Source: Aspidiotus rigidus
Lineage: Eukaryota > Arthropoda > Insecta > Hemiptera > Diaspididae
Direction of reading: 5' to 3'
NCBI GenBank assembly: GCA_035079385.1
Contig: JAVHKY010000004.1
Location: forward strand, 14,043,001 to 14,107,000
DNA: 64,000 nt
Positions 10,053-22,130 of the stretch are shown piece after piece. Each line of letters begins with the position of its first letter. The stretch's first letter is position 1. The notes below the pieces were generated by a model that searched no databases, had not been told where the DNA came from, and saw nothing but the letters and a program-made list of their open reading frames with translations. The position numbers and the translations under genes were made by a program.

Positions 10053-11952
10053 ATGGCTAGAATATCGTTGTTGAACGTGATGACGGTAATCAATTTGTAT
10101 TTGGAAATAAAATCGCTTCCAACTGAGGCAATGATATTTTTGGGCCATCCTGATGCGGCCGATTTCTACGAATATCTGAAGTCAAGACTAGGTAGGTACC
10201 TACGTTATAACATTAAATCGATACAGGATCTCTTCCCATTGTATCTTCTTTATTTTATCTTGATGACTCCAGATTTAAGAAATTATCATGACCCATTTTT
10301 GCAATTCGATCGCCCCCAAAGAAGCAATTTATGTAATTTACTCTTGACGGCGAATATATATTCGATGCCTGGTCCGCTCACAGGGATTAGAGAATCTCCT
10401 GCTAGTTGGAGGATCATGAAGAATTATCAAGACGTTGGTCATATCCGAGGAAATTCAGAAGAAATGTTGAGATGTACTAAAGCAAAGATGATAAATCGTT
10501 CGCAAGTTTCTCCGGTGAATGTCTTTCCTTGTGTCGTAAACGAAGTCGATCGTTTTATTATATTTCTGACGTACGGGTTCGAAGCGTACGAGAAACGCAT
10601 GTTCGTTCTCGTGACGACTTTTGCAAACTATCTGCAGCCCCTAAGAATGGTTGCCGTACTTGAGGCAAATCCTTTATTCGATATAGGCCTATCTCCTCCT
10701 CAATACTTGTATAACCGTTTCAGGATGTCTACAGAAGCAAAAAGTAAGTACTATATCGTCTTACAATACGTTCCAGATCATTCTCTGTACCTATCAGAGA
10801 CCATCCTCAATAGCCTTATATTTATAGCTCACCTCAGTGTCCATCTCGACATTTCTATAAGTGTCCACCTAAAGTAGTTCAAGGTCAGACCCACCCAAAT
10901 ACGTTACCAGAAGTCCTGTTGATATCGTCATAATCTGCTCACCCCAAGACAACATCAAGTACAAGCCTAATACCAGGATTCTGAGAATGTCACCCTCCTG
11001 AAGACGTCATGAAGTTACCATCCTATGATACCATCACATAGACTATACACTCAGTACAAGGACTAGCTGGACTTATTGCGTTAGTCTATCGTCAAAGCCT
11101 GCAATGTCTTTGCATAGGTAGCCTATGCCCTCCTCAGACCTACCTGAGCCTCCAGAGTCTTAACCTGACTTGCTTGCTAATGGAGACTGATACGCCATAT
11201 TTTCGTACATTGGGTTAGCCTATATATTGGCTTGCAATTCGAAATTTTTCGAAGTCCCTGAAGTAAGTCGAGGCCATGCCTAATCTATGTCACTATCAGA
11301 GGATTAAAAATTGTGGCCACAAAAATCCTCAATTCAATGACCTCCCTTCCAAATAATGGACATTTTTTTTTTCTCGAGATATGGATAGGAGAAAGGAGAC
11401 GGAGAAATTTTGTCATTGAGCTAAAGTATGTTCGGAGAGGGGACTCAAAAATGTCGATTTCGAGTTATGAATATTTAAAATCTAGACTATAAAAGTTCAA
11501 AATTAAACAAATCCAATTTTGTAGATGTTGGCACGAGTACATCACGTGACTTTGAGGAAACTTCTTTAATGCTGGGAAGCACCACATCAAAGGATGAGGG
11601 TTTTGGTATTTCGACAACATTTCAACATTTTTGCGTATGTTGCTCGGTAGCTGATGAAGTCCGGACTATCTTTGATCTCGATATAAAGACGTACAATTTT
11701 GTCTATCCAATGACGGAAGTTCGAGAAGAAACAAGAGCAATCATTGACGAAAACGATAAATTAATAACTTACGCTAAAGTTTTACCATGTTCGGTCAACT
11801 TTGAATGGACGCAGCCAAAATTTTATGTAATGCGCGATAGACAGCAACGTACGTCTCTATTCCTCTTCAGACCAATTAAAAGTGAGACGTTTGGAACAGC
11901 TTTAAAACTGGAAGGTATTGTAGATCTAGTGACATCTTTACAAGATCACTAA
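10053..11952 (+). CDS. Unrecognised three-exon gene
   Basis: Model: exon 10053-10191, an 81-bp intron with GTAGGT donor and CAG acceptor, exon 10273-10743, a 781-bp intron (GTAAGT...TGTAG), exon 11525-11952 (stop TAA 11950-11952). The joins keep frame (phase 1 at both) and predict about 345 residues. The 81-bp intron is a multiple of three and stop-free, so retention is also possible. Visible segments include FLGHPDAADFYEYLKS, FPCVVNEVDRFIIFLTYGF and KFYVMRDRQQRTSLFLFRP. There is no signal peptide, transmembrane helix or named catalytic motif. The ATG at 10053 follows TCCCCTCCAT and is only a guess, as an upstream exon may exist. Function unknown. Confidence 0.5.
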
Positions 11953-12859
11953 AACAAAATTTGTTTCTATAGACGTAATTTCGACTTTAAATAATACAAG
12001 CCTTCTTGATTACATCTCGTTTTAGCCACCCAACGTGTAGTAATACTTAATGTCAAGGCATTTCTTGTAGGAGTTATAATCGTATCATACTTACTTCCCT
12101 GAATATATAGTTTTTTTTTTTTTTGAGGTCTTTTCCCCCCCTTTATGAAATTAATTTTAAAAATATAGACTTCCCTGAAATCGAATCACTTATTAATTAG
12201 AAAAATGAAAACACAATGTCCGGAGAATTTCATGATATGCGGGTACAAAGTTTGTAACCAAGTTTTATTCGTAATATGAGAAAATTCTTGGAGTTTTGTT
12301 TGAAGAGAAAAAGTATTTTAAATTACAATTATTTACATTCAAGTCTTTATTATTGGGGGCAAAAAAGTTATGCACGATCACCTTCAAGTTGTTTGTTGGC
12401 TTTCAATTTTCGTCAATAATGACGCACGTGGACTCCTTTTCCTCATTTTTTCAAATCGGCTGCGTAGATTTTGAACAATCGTAAAATTCAGATTCAGGGG
12501 AGAATGACAGTCCTATCTTGAGCTTTTAATTTATACTCCTGCTCACCCCTCCAAACACTTTCTTCTTTGCGCAATCTTCCTCTCCTTAATTCCTTCAAAG
12601 CTATCTACACCAATTTACTCATGAAAAATATAATAATTGCAGAATCTTCAGCGTCACGTTTCCCAATGACTTTAACCACCTACGTACATCAGACATTTAA
12701 AACATTTCAGAGAGGATATGAAAAGAATTTATTTAACTGACACCACGAGTATGAAAAATATATATTATAATATACTGAAATTACAATTGAAACGCACGAC
12801 GTTTTGGAATTCACGTCATATTTCTTCATCAAGGTAGATAAACGACTCACAATCATTCC

Positions 12860-13170
12860 TGTATGACGTCAAGAACTCCTCTAGTTTTTAATTTTTTCAT
12901 GTCAAAACAGATCGAAATCACTGATTACGTCACATTCCTAATGATGTTACGACTTTCTGTCTCCAATTACCTCTTCCATAGAGATCTGATGACGTCAATA
13001 TTCGAGCTCGAAATTTTTCCAAGTCCGTCATCCATTAGAATTCTAACCAAAAATTCTTTAAAATAGTAATATTACTTAAGCCTCCCACCATAGCGGTACG
13101 GAGCTCGAATTGTTGGCCTCTACATGGATTCAGAGCTTGAAATTTTCGGAAGTTCCTTGATTAGGTCAAT
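12860..13170. repeat. Degenerate units related to the 45-bp minisatellite
   Basis: Phrases such as GAGCTCGAAATTTTTCCAAG near 13007 and AGAGCTTGAAATTTTCGGAA near 13131, with interleaved TGACGTCA motifs, resemble diverged units of the array at 18970-19500 in inverted orientation. Too decayed to define borders. Confidence 0.35.
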
Positions 13171-13835
13171 GTCCAAGACGCAGAATTTTTTTAAAATGTA
13201 CCGGTTTCTCCACCAAAAAACAAAAATATTTCATGAAGAAAAATATTCCCGCGCATTATTTATATTTCTAAATTATAATGATCTTCTCGTTCATAGAAAC
13301 TCGTTTTCAACTTTGAGTTCAACTTACCCTGAGTTAATTACACTTCGATTGTCGTAAAGTTTGTAAGTATTTAGCAACTGTTCGGCAGCTGTTGTAAAAC
13401 TATTGCCTTAGAAACTATAATTTTTGAAATGAAAAAAAAAAAAAAAAAATCCTCAAACGACGAAAAATACACAAGTTTTAAGCTAACTGAGTTAATCAAT
13501 ACTTCACGATTTCATATTTGTTGTAGTCAAAAAATTTCAAGGTGAATTCTGGTACTTTCCAAGAAATTTACTAAAGTAGAAAATGTCCTATCGTCATTGG
13601 CATCTTTTTCCCCAAAGAATTTTTCCAGTTCTTAAACTTGGCCCCACTTTCTTTTCTCTTTGCTCTCATTTTGAGAGTAGATTGTTACAAGTTCACAAAT
13701 TTAAGTAGAATTGAAATTTATATTATTAGTCTGCTGTAGAAACATAGAACACAAAATACGTTCGAGCATATTGTCGAATAATACTAATTGTGAATTAATA
13801 TACAGGAAAAGGTGAGCGATTGGAGATAAAAGATA

Positions 13836-14150
13836 TTTTTTTTTTTTTTATTTTATTTTAACGAGCATTTCAGCTACCTATTGGGCTATTTACTCGACGG
13901 ATTACAAGTTATTTTGTGTAATATGGCGGGAGTTGTACATTTTATAAATAATTAAATAGATAATAGAATGATAAAATGAATATTTTTGACAGACTTATAT
14001 ATTATTAACGTATGTTGTGTTAAGTTGTAAGAATTTGTTGAGGTAGAACAGTTAGATGAGAGAGTAGAATTCAGTGAGACGTAAGTATTGTAGTGACAGT
14101 GTAAAGATAAGCATTAAAAGACATGTAGAAAAAGGATGGGTTATCAAAGA
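13836..14150 (-). mobile_element. 3' tail of a LINE-type retroposon, minus strand
   Basis: Read on the minus strand, the segment ends ...GCCCAATAGG...GCTCGTTAAAAT followed by poly(A) (the T run at 13837-13849). This mirrors the tail of the LINE at 26416-28807, which has CCAATAGCCC...GTGCTCGTATAAAA then poly(A). The upstream limit is uncertain and no ORF remains. Confidence 0.5.
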
Positions 14151-16629
14151 TGTTCAAGCGTTAATAGACGATATGCACAGAAATAACGCGCCCACACAGT
14201 ATTTTTGTTGCCAACAGTTATTGAGGGTTTTTTTTTTGTCACTTCAGTAGCTATACTTTCCTACATGTCATTTCAACCGTGTGTACCGATATTTTCTCGT
14301 TTTTTTTTTTGTCAATATGCGCATCATATTCAGAATAAAATCACATATATTTTTCATTATCAAAAAATATAACCACTAAAATTTTGCCCCTAAGAACCAT
14401 GACTTGGTGTGATTTGTGAGGAGATAAGAGTACGGCCCTACTGACTCATATTAATAAATAATATAATTACAAAATAATACTTTTCGGTTAAATAGCCATC
14501 ATCAGGAGCTAAACACGAACGTAATGTTGAGGAGACCCTCTTCTTCATACACCTTCTCTATCGATGAAGAAATTGAGCCCTTCCGTATGAAAAAATCGAT
14601 CTCCATATATTCTGCTGAACTATCTGTCATCCATTTCTGTCTTACTTACTTCCCGACACTCTTTTCTCTCTATCCAAGCCATACAAGAACTTTTCTCTTC
14701 CTGCGCACTTAACATCTTCTCGATCTTCAATTTCCTTACTCTTAATTCCTGGTTATGGCATATGGCGTCTCGCCTTACTTTGTAAACTAGGCAAAATGTT
14801 CAGCCTGCACATTATTGTTCGATAAAACTCGTAGCAAAATAATTATTATATAGTACCAACGCCGGAGAAGTTTTGTACAACGAGAAACTGGTGTACTATT
14901 TTTGAATATAATTATATTATACTAGCAAGTCCGGCGCGCCTACGGCGCGCCTCTTAGTTTTTTGTTTTTTCATTTTTATCTTATTCAAGAGCGCTATATA
15001 AACAGGAATAATTTTTAAAAATCTCGGTAAATTATCTAGATATTTCTACTTTGGATATTGAAAAAAAAAAAGTAGAAATTCTCCAGACAACTTTTTTTTG
15101 GATATCTGTATTCAAAATTTTTATGCAAACACAAAGTTCTCATGGCTACTTTTAATTCTGTTATTTAGGGTTTTGGGTAAGGTAGATACATGAAACAAAG
15201 GGAGTAACTCTGGGGTTTAAGGTTATTTGAAATTTCTTAGATACACTATTTTCTTTGTATCTTTTCATATCTCATAGTTCAATTCAATCTGCTTAGTTTT
15301 CTTTTCAAGCTTTTCTTCTTTCCTAATTTCATTCAATTTTGCACTCTTTCATTCTTTACTTGTTCTTCCATACAACCTTTTTTTTTTTTCTTTCTTTCTT
15401 CATCGTTTCCTGAGTCTTCCAAATTGTTCTCTGCCTCAGTATTACACTCTTCCAGTTTTCCCTCTCTTCCTATTCTTCTTTTTCAGTCCTCTGCATCCAT
15501 CTTCTCCAATTATCCGTATGGTGATAATTAATTCTACGTGTCATCCTCTAATCTACAAATTAATGGAAGAAAAACGTTTCGATTCTAAGATTAGTTCATT
15601 CATTTCCCTTTTTCTCTTTCACTTTTTTTCTACATAAGATTTTTTTTGAAATCTTGTGTGTATTATATGTTGACAGTATAATTTGTTACTACAGTCGTTC
15701 CAATTTTCAGCGATGATTATTTCTTTGACCTCACTTTTTTACATGCAAATAATGTAAGTCCTCCTATTTTCGAGTTGATTTAGTTGAGACTTTGAAAATC
15801 CCTTCCTTCATTTACCTTAATTAGAACAAAATTTCTCAAGGCCCTCACTTTATTCCTTCGAGTCCACCCACCTCCAACTAACAGTTATTCTTGACATCGA
15901 GTCCTGATTTGTGTAATTCACTATTCTCTAGGGATTCTTCTGTTAAATCCTGATGATGTTAAGAGCATTTCCAGTTTTTTATGATGTCAACTACCTAACC
16001 TAAATCGAGGTTCAATAGGAAACCTATTCCATAGGGGGAGGGATTTTTGAAAATGTTGGTGTCTCGCCATCATTTACCTAGAACGATGGTTGATATTTTT
16101 CCAAGTCCTTTTCCTGTCATATATATCTTGGAAGTTGAAATTCTTCCATGTTCCTCTCTTAAAAAATATAGCTTGGAAGTTGAAAGTTTTTAAAGTTATC
16201 CACTTGTCATAATTGCATAGGTCGATGTACAAAATGCGTTTTCAATTTCAACTCCTCTGATGGTTCAATTTTTTCCAAGTTCCTCTCCTGTCATATATAG
16301 CTCAATTCCCAATATTAAAAATCTTTTCAAATCTGACTCCTTTGATATTGAAAATTTTTCCTATCCCTTATCTATCATAATAGAGCTCAAATGTCTCAAT
16401 TTTTCCGAGTCCCTCCTGCTATAGTTGGCTTAATTTTCAAAATTTTATCAAATCTAATTCCTCTTTTTGGAACCCCTCCAATTTTGAATTCAATTCTCAA
16501 TATCAAAACCAATCCGTCCTATAGAAGAGGATGTGGGAATTCCTTATTCAAACATGTGATTGTTTTCTATTACAGCCTTCAATTGAACTTCTTTTGGTTG
16601 AATCCTAGAAATCTGATTGGAAGCTTCAT

Positions 16630-16720
16630 TACAATCCTTACTATCTTATTATACAGATAATCTGAGAATCGATCACCTTTTTTCTTGTCCTACTCTTCAA
16701 AATCAACATACTTCCTACAA
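16630..16720 (+). pseudogene. LINE C-terminal fragment (in unit 1)
   Basis: Translation gives YYTDNLRIDHLFSCPTLQNQ, resembling the C-terminal DKLTVEHFFSCPRL segment of the LINE at 26416-28807, with the first two cysteines lost. A second copy lies at about 20795-20880. Confidence 0.45.
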
Positions 16721-17624
16721 AGTATTTTCTCAATTATCCTCTGACCTGTGTAATCATTTCCAACACAATTTCCAACTCTCGCAACTTAGTCAGTTCCATT
16801 TTCCAAATATTTCAGTTCCTTTTCTTCTTCTACTTCTTACAATGGAAGTGATTTTTGATTCAAAAAGTTGATATTGATAAGGGATCATCATATTTTGGTG
16901 ACTATTATTTTCTATTTTGCCTATTAGCTCTCCTTCATTAGGACATTTCGACGTCATTAGAACTTTTTGCCAAATTAATTATCCTTCAATTTGCGAAGTG
17001 CTAAATTGTATCGGATAAAATGAGGTATGAAGTGCAAAGAGAAGATCGTTACCGTTATAATATTAGGCTTTAGCTATTTTTTAGCCTAATTGTATCGGGT
17101 AAATTAGGTATGTGATGGATTTCGTCTGAAGCCTTCCTCTAGGGAACTGAGGTATGTTTTATGCGCTACTTTTATTCCATTCTTCAGGGTTTTCCGAAAC
17201 TCTTTATACTTGTTGATATTATTTATGGTAATATTCTTTTTCAACTTTCGTTGTGCCCTTTCCTTAGAATCGTACCCCCTACTTTTCCTGAATACGTCCC
17301 TCTCAATTTCTCACATGATGTGTCTATAGTTGGAATTCTGATTAGGTTCAAGCTCACACTTTTCTACGCTCATCTGTACAAAACGTATCTGTCATTTGAT
17401 TCTCAGTTCACATTGGTTGCCCTCAATATGATGAAACTGATTGCGCGCCTAAAAACTGCACCCTTTCACTCAAAATTAAGGACCCCACCTTGTAACTACG
17501 TACTTACGACCATAAAAACTTTCATTATTTCTTAATCCTAGCTTAATTCTTGTATCACTCACATAAAAAAACAACCCTGCAACAAACTTAGAATCATTAA
17601 AAGTTAACCTATCCTCAGTCTTCA

Positions 17625-17900
17625 TTGAACAGAAATTCCCACCATAAAGAGGTTATTTTCGCTCGATATAGAATTGGTCACTCTCAACTTGAACATTCTC
17701 ATCTCCTCCTGGGTTGCCATGCTCTACCTTCATGTAAATCTTATTATGCAGATAATCTGACGATCTATCATCTTTTTTCCTGTCCTACTCTCCAAAATCA
17801 ACGTACTTCCCACAATATAATCTCAGTCTCATCCTCTGTCCCATATAATCATTCCCAACATGGTTTCCAACTCCCGCAACTACCTATGGTACTCAATTAC
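17625..17900 (+). pseudogene. Decayed LINE 3' coding end (unit 1)
   Basis: The frame contains KEVIFARYRIGHSQLEHSHL and YYADNLTIYHLFSCPTL. These parallel EEVILSRLRIGHTKITHTHL and DKLTVEHFFSCPRL near the C-terminus of the LINE at 28004-28552. Zinc-ligand cysteines are partly lost and the frame is broken. The upstream frame 17161-17535 may be decayed RNase H sequence, but the match is weak. Confidence 0.6.
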
Positions 17901-18897
17901 TCCAACTTATACATATCCATTTTCTTTCTCCTGCCTTAAAATTTGAGTACCACCATCTGACTCGATTGCTACCTCTTCTTCCAATCATCTTCCCTATCCT
18001 CACGTTCTTTTCGTTTGTTTCTCTTTCCACTCCAGTTATTCTTATTTTCAGAATACAACCATAATACCATTTTACAAATTATTTTAATCGCTTTTCTTCT
18101 TTTACTTCTTACAATTGAAGTGATTTTTATTCAAAAAGTTGACACTGATAAGGGATTCTCATATTTTTATGACTACCATTTTCTATTTTACCTGTTGACT
18201 CTCCTTCATTAGATACTTATATTATCATTATAATTATATGGACATTGTGACATCATTAAAACTTTTTGTCGAATTCATTTTTCTTGTCTCGCGTCCAAGA
18301 AAGTTAGCCACCTTTTATCGAGACTTTGGACATCTAACCTGAGGTGAGGTTGTTTAAAGAGGCGAGGTAATCGATGTAAGGTTGAATCGTTGTTACGTTT
18401 TATTTTGCTAGGCAATTCATTTTTTGTTTTTTTTTTTTCTTCCTCCAAATTTGCTAGGTAATTCATTTTACTCTTATAAATAATAATATAATCTTGTCAC
18501 AGTATGATAATTGACGTCGGATGCGATAACAGGAAAATGGAGAACTTTTACACGCACGTTTGTGATAATGAATCGTTGCACTTAAATAACCAATAATTAT
18601 TAATTTTCTATTTTCTATTTTGCCTGTTAACCTTCAGTCGCTGTGACGTCATTAGAATTTCACGAATATTTTTTCTTATAATTTGCTAGGCAATTCATAT
18701 ATATAGTAATAGAATACACGCGTTAGCTATTTTTTAGCTAAATTGTATCGGGAAAATCAGGAATGAGAGGCAAAGGGTCATTTAGCTTTTTAGTATATTA
18801 GACTAGCAAGTCCGGCGCGCCTACGGCGCGCCTCTTAGTTTTTTGTTTTTTCATTTTAACAGGGAACCTGTTTTATGGGGGGCTATTTGAGAAATCT

Positions 18898-18955
18898 GCC
18901 GTGCGCCGTCCGCCGTCCGCCGTCCGCCGTCCGCCGTCCGCCGTGCGCCGTCCAG
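18898..18955. repeat. GCCGTCC heptamer array
   Basis: About eight copies of GCCGTCC/GCCGTGC lie between the left terminus and the 45-bp array. A shorter version is at 63428-63449, and inverted GGACGG versions occur near 35020 and 8498. Confidence 0.85.
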
Positions 18956-18965
18956 CGAAAAACTT

Positions 18966-19495
18966 AGAAAAATTTCGACTCTCGAGCTATATATGATAGG
19001 AGGGGGACTTAGAAAAATTTCGACTCTCGAGCTATATATGATAGAAGGGGGACTTAGAAAAATTTCGACTCTCGAGCCATATATGATAGGAGAGGGACTT
19101 AGAAAAATTTCGACTCTCGAGCTATATATGATAGGAGGGGGACTTAGAAAAATTTCGACTCTCGAGCCATATATGATAGGAGAGGGACTTAGAAAAATTT
19201 TGACTCTCGAGCTATATATGATAGAAGGGGGACTTAGAAAAAATTTCGAATCTCGAGCTATAGATGGTAGGAGGGGAACTTAGAAAAATTTCGACTCTCG
19301 AGCTATATATGATAGGAGGGGGACTTAGAAAAATTTCGACTCTCGAGCCATATATGATAGGAGGGGGACTTGGAAAAATTTCGACTCTCGAGAGCTATAG
19401 ATGATAGGAGGGGGACTTAGAAAAACTTCGACTCTCGAGCCATATATGATAGGAGAGGGACTTAGAAAAATTTCGACTGTCGAGCTATATATGAT
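18966..19495 (+). repeat. 45-bp minisatellite array (about 12 units)
   Basis: The unit is GACTTAGAAAAATTTCGACT followed by CTCGAGCTATATATGATAGGAGGGG; most units are 45 bp, with a few indels. Because 45 is a multiple of three, one frame stays open and reads as a 15-residue repeat (MIGGGLRKISTLELY-type) over 18993-19283. No start context or composition suggests translation. The XhoI-like CTCGAG core is conserved between units. The same unit recurs at 32200-32445 and 34970-35130 (inverted) and 63465-64000. Confidence 0.9.
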
Positions 19496-21789
19496 CTAGG
19501 CTTCCTTGAATTTTCAATACCAAATCTCATTCGAATCATAAAACAGGTTCCCTGCGTTCCTCGTTTAACTTCGTTAAGGAAGCCGTCATTTTTATCTTAT
19601 TCGAGAGCGCTATATAAACAGGTAATAATTTTTAATAATCTCGGTAAATCATCTAGATATTTCTACTTTGGATATTGAAAAAAAAAAAAGTAGAAATTCT
19701 CCAGACAACTTTTTTTTGGCCCATAGTTCAATTCAATCTGCTTAGTTTTCTTTTCAAGCTTTTCTTCTTTCTTAATTTCATTCAATTTTGCACTCTTTCA
19801 TTCTTTACATGTTCTTCCATACAACCTTTTTTTTTTTTTTTTTCTTTCTTTATCGTTTCCTGAGTCTTCCAAATTGTTCTCTGCCTCAGTATCACACTCT
19901 TCCATAATGTAACTCCTCCTATTTTCGAGTTGATTTAGTTGAGACTTTGAAAATCCCTTCCTTCATTTACCTTAATTAGAAAAAAATTTCTCAAGGCCCT
20001 CAATTTATTCCTTCGAGTCCACCCACCTCCAACTAACAGTTATTCTTGACATCGAGTCCTGATTTTTGTAATTCACTATTCTCTAGGGATTCGTCTGTTA
20101 AATCCTGATGATGTTAAGAGCATTTCCAGTTTTTTATGATGTCAACTACCGAACCTAAATTGAGGTTCAATAGGAAACCTATTCCATAGGGGGAGGGATT
20201 TTTGAAAATTTTGGTGTCTCGCCATCATTTACCTAGAACGATGGTTGATATTTTTCCAAGTCCTTTTCCTGTCATATATATCTTGGAAGTTGAAATTCTT
20301 CCATGTTCCTCTCTTAAAAAATATAGCTTGGAAGTCGACAGTTTTTAAAGTTGTCCACTTGTCATAATTGCATAGGTCGATGTACAAAATGCGTTTTCAA
20401 TTTCAACTCCCCTGATGGTTCAATTTTTTACAAGTTCCTCTCCTGTCATATATAGCTCAATTCCCAATATTAAAAATCTTTTCAAATCTGACTCCTTTGA
20501 TATTGAAAATTTTTCCTATCCCTTATCTATCATAATAGAGCTCAAATGTCTCAATTTTTCCGAGTCCCTCCTGCTATAGTTGGCTTAATTTTCAAAATTT
20601 TATCAAATCTAATTCCTCTTTTTGGAATTTTGAATTCAATTCTCAATATCAAAACCAATCCGTCCCATAGAAGAGGATGTGGGAATTCCTTATTCAACTT
20701 TATTAAACATGTGATTGTTTTTTATTACAGCCTTCAATTGAACTTCTTTTGGTTGAATCCTAGAAATCTGATTGGAAGCTTCATTACAATCCTTACTATC
20801 TTATATACAGATAATCTGAGAATCTATCACCTTTTTTCCTGTTCTACTCTTCAAAATCAACATACTTCCTACAAAGTATTTTCTCAATTATCCTCTGACC
20901 TGTGTAATCATTTCCAACACAGTTTCCAGCTCTCGCAACTACCTGTGTTAGTCAGTTTCATTTTCCAAATATTTCAGTTGCTTTTCTTCTTCTACTTCTT
21001 ACAATGGAAGTGATTTTTGATTCAAAAAATTGATATTGATATGGGATCATCATATTTTGGTGACTACTATTTTCTATATTTTGCCTATTAGCTCTCCTTC
21101 ATTAGATACTTTCCATCATCATGTGGACATTTGGACGTCATTAGAACTTTTTGCCAAATTAATTATCCTTCAATTTGCGAAGTGCTAAATTGTATCGGAT
21201 AAAATGAGGTACGAAGTGCAAAGAGAAGGTCGTTACCGTTATAATATTAGGCTTTAGCTATTTTTTAGCTTAATTGTATCGGGTAAATTAGGTATGTGAT
21301 GGATTTCGTCTGAAGCCTTCTTCTAGGGAACTGAGGTATGTTTTATGCGCTACTTTTATTCCATTCTTCAGGGTTTTCCGAAACTCTTCATACTTGTTGA
21401 TATTATTTATGATAATAGGTATTCTTTTTCAACTTTCGTTGTGCCCTTTTCTTAGAATCGTACCCCCTACTTTTCCTGAATACATCCCTCTCAATTTCTC
21501 ACATGATGTGTCTATAGTTGGAATTCTGATTAGGTTTAAGCTCACACTTTTTGACGCTCATCTGTACAAAACGTATCTTTTATTTGATTCTCAGTTCACA
21601 TCGGTTGCCCTCAATATGATCAAACTGATTGCGCGCCTAAAAACTGCACCCTTTCACCCAAAATTAAGGACCCCACCTTGTAACTACGTACTTACAATCA
21701 TAAAAACTTTCATTATTTCTTAATCCTAACTTAATTCTTGTATCACTCACATGAAAAAACAACCCTGCAACAAACTTGGAATCATTAAA

Positions 21790-22130
21790 AGTTAACCTAT
21801 CCTCAGTCTTCAGCGAACAGAAATTCCCACCAAAAAGAGGTTATTTTTGCTCGATATAGAATTGGTCACTCTCAACTTGAACATTCTCATCTCCTCCTGG
21901 GTTTCCATGCTCTACCTTCATGTAAATCTTATTATGCAGATAATCTGACAATCTATCATCTTTTTTCCTGTCCTACTCTCCAAAATCAACGTACTTCCCA
22001 CAATATAATCTCAGTCTCATCCTCTGTCCCATGTAATCATTCCCAACACGGTTTCCAACTCCCGCAACTACCTACCTATGGTACTTAATTACTCCAACTT
22101 ATATCCATTTTCTTTCTCCTGCCTTAAAAT
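21790..22130 (+). pseudogene. Decayed LINE 3' coding end (unit 2)
   Basis: Near-identical duplicate of 17625-17900, with the same EVIFARYRIGHSQ- and DNLTIYHLFSCPTL-type remnants. It was copied as part of the segmental duplication, not inserted independently. Confidence 0.55.

Larger units (their letters stand above)
11953..14920. other. Non-coding, repeat debris
   Basis: Contains homopolymer runs (T near 12110, A near 13433), degenerate minisatellite units, and a minus-strand LINE tail. No exon recognised. The ORFs of 60-77 codons here lack coding character. Confidence 0.4.
14921..18801. repeat. Tandem duplication, unit 1 (about 3.9 kb)
   Basis: The unit begins ACTAGCAAGTCC followed by GGCGCGCCTACGGCGCGCC and ends ...CATTTAGCTTTTTAGTATATTAG. 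The same start and end delimit the adjacent unit at 18802-23039, and long stretches between are nearly identical, differing by point changes and small indels. Inside are poly(T) tracts, T-rich low-complexity sequence, decayed LINE protein fragments, and repeated hairpins TTAGCTA-TTTTT-TAGCTAA followed by ATTGTATCGGG (near 17062 and 18723). No intact gene. The ORFs at 16391-16871 and 17161-17535 are LINE debris or chance. Confidence 0.8.
18858..19585 (+). mobile_element. 728-bp element with terminal hairpins and a minisatellite core
   Basis: Comparison with the uninterrupted duplicate (near 14970-14985) defines the insertion: TCATTTT occurs once there but flanks the element at 18851-18857 and 19586-19592, consistent with a 7-bp target-site duplication. 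The left end, AACAGGGAACCTGTTTTAT, is the inverse of ATAAAACAGGTTCCCTG at 19538-19554. Each is itself a small hairpin (CAGG-GAA-CCTG). The right side has a further 31-bp tail (19555-19585) with an imperfect inverted repeat TTCCT...AGGAA. The interior holds GCCGTCC heptamers (18898-18955) and a 45-bp tandem array. No protein is encoded. The subterminal repeats, array and 3' stem-loop recall DINE/HINE (Helentron-derived) elements, but the duplication does not fit Helentrons. Confidence 0.75.

Noticed and set aside
120..10743. Homology between the gene at 1-572 and the gene at 10053-11952 (both contain FANY followed by a VLE segment)
   Set aside because: The resemblance is limited to a few residues with no support on either side.
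18993..19283. Open frame of a 15-residue repeat protein (MIGGGLRKISTLELY-type)
   Set aside because: It is the translation of the 45-bp minisatellite; the period alone keeps it open. No gene context, and the same array occurs in both orientations elsewhere.
18858..19585. Helitron/Helentron classification of the minisatellite element
   Set aside because: The array and 3' stem-loop resemble that class, but the empty-site comparison shows an apparent 7-bp target duplication, which Helitrons do not make. Left unclassified.
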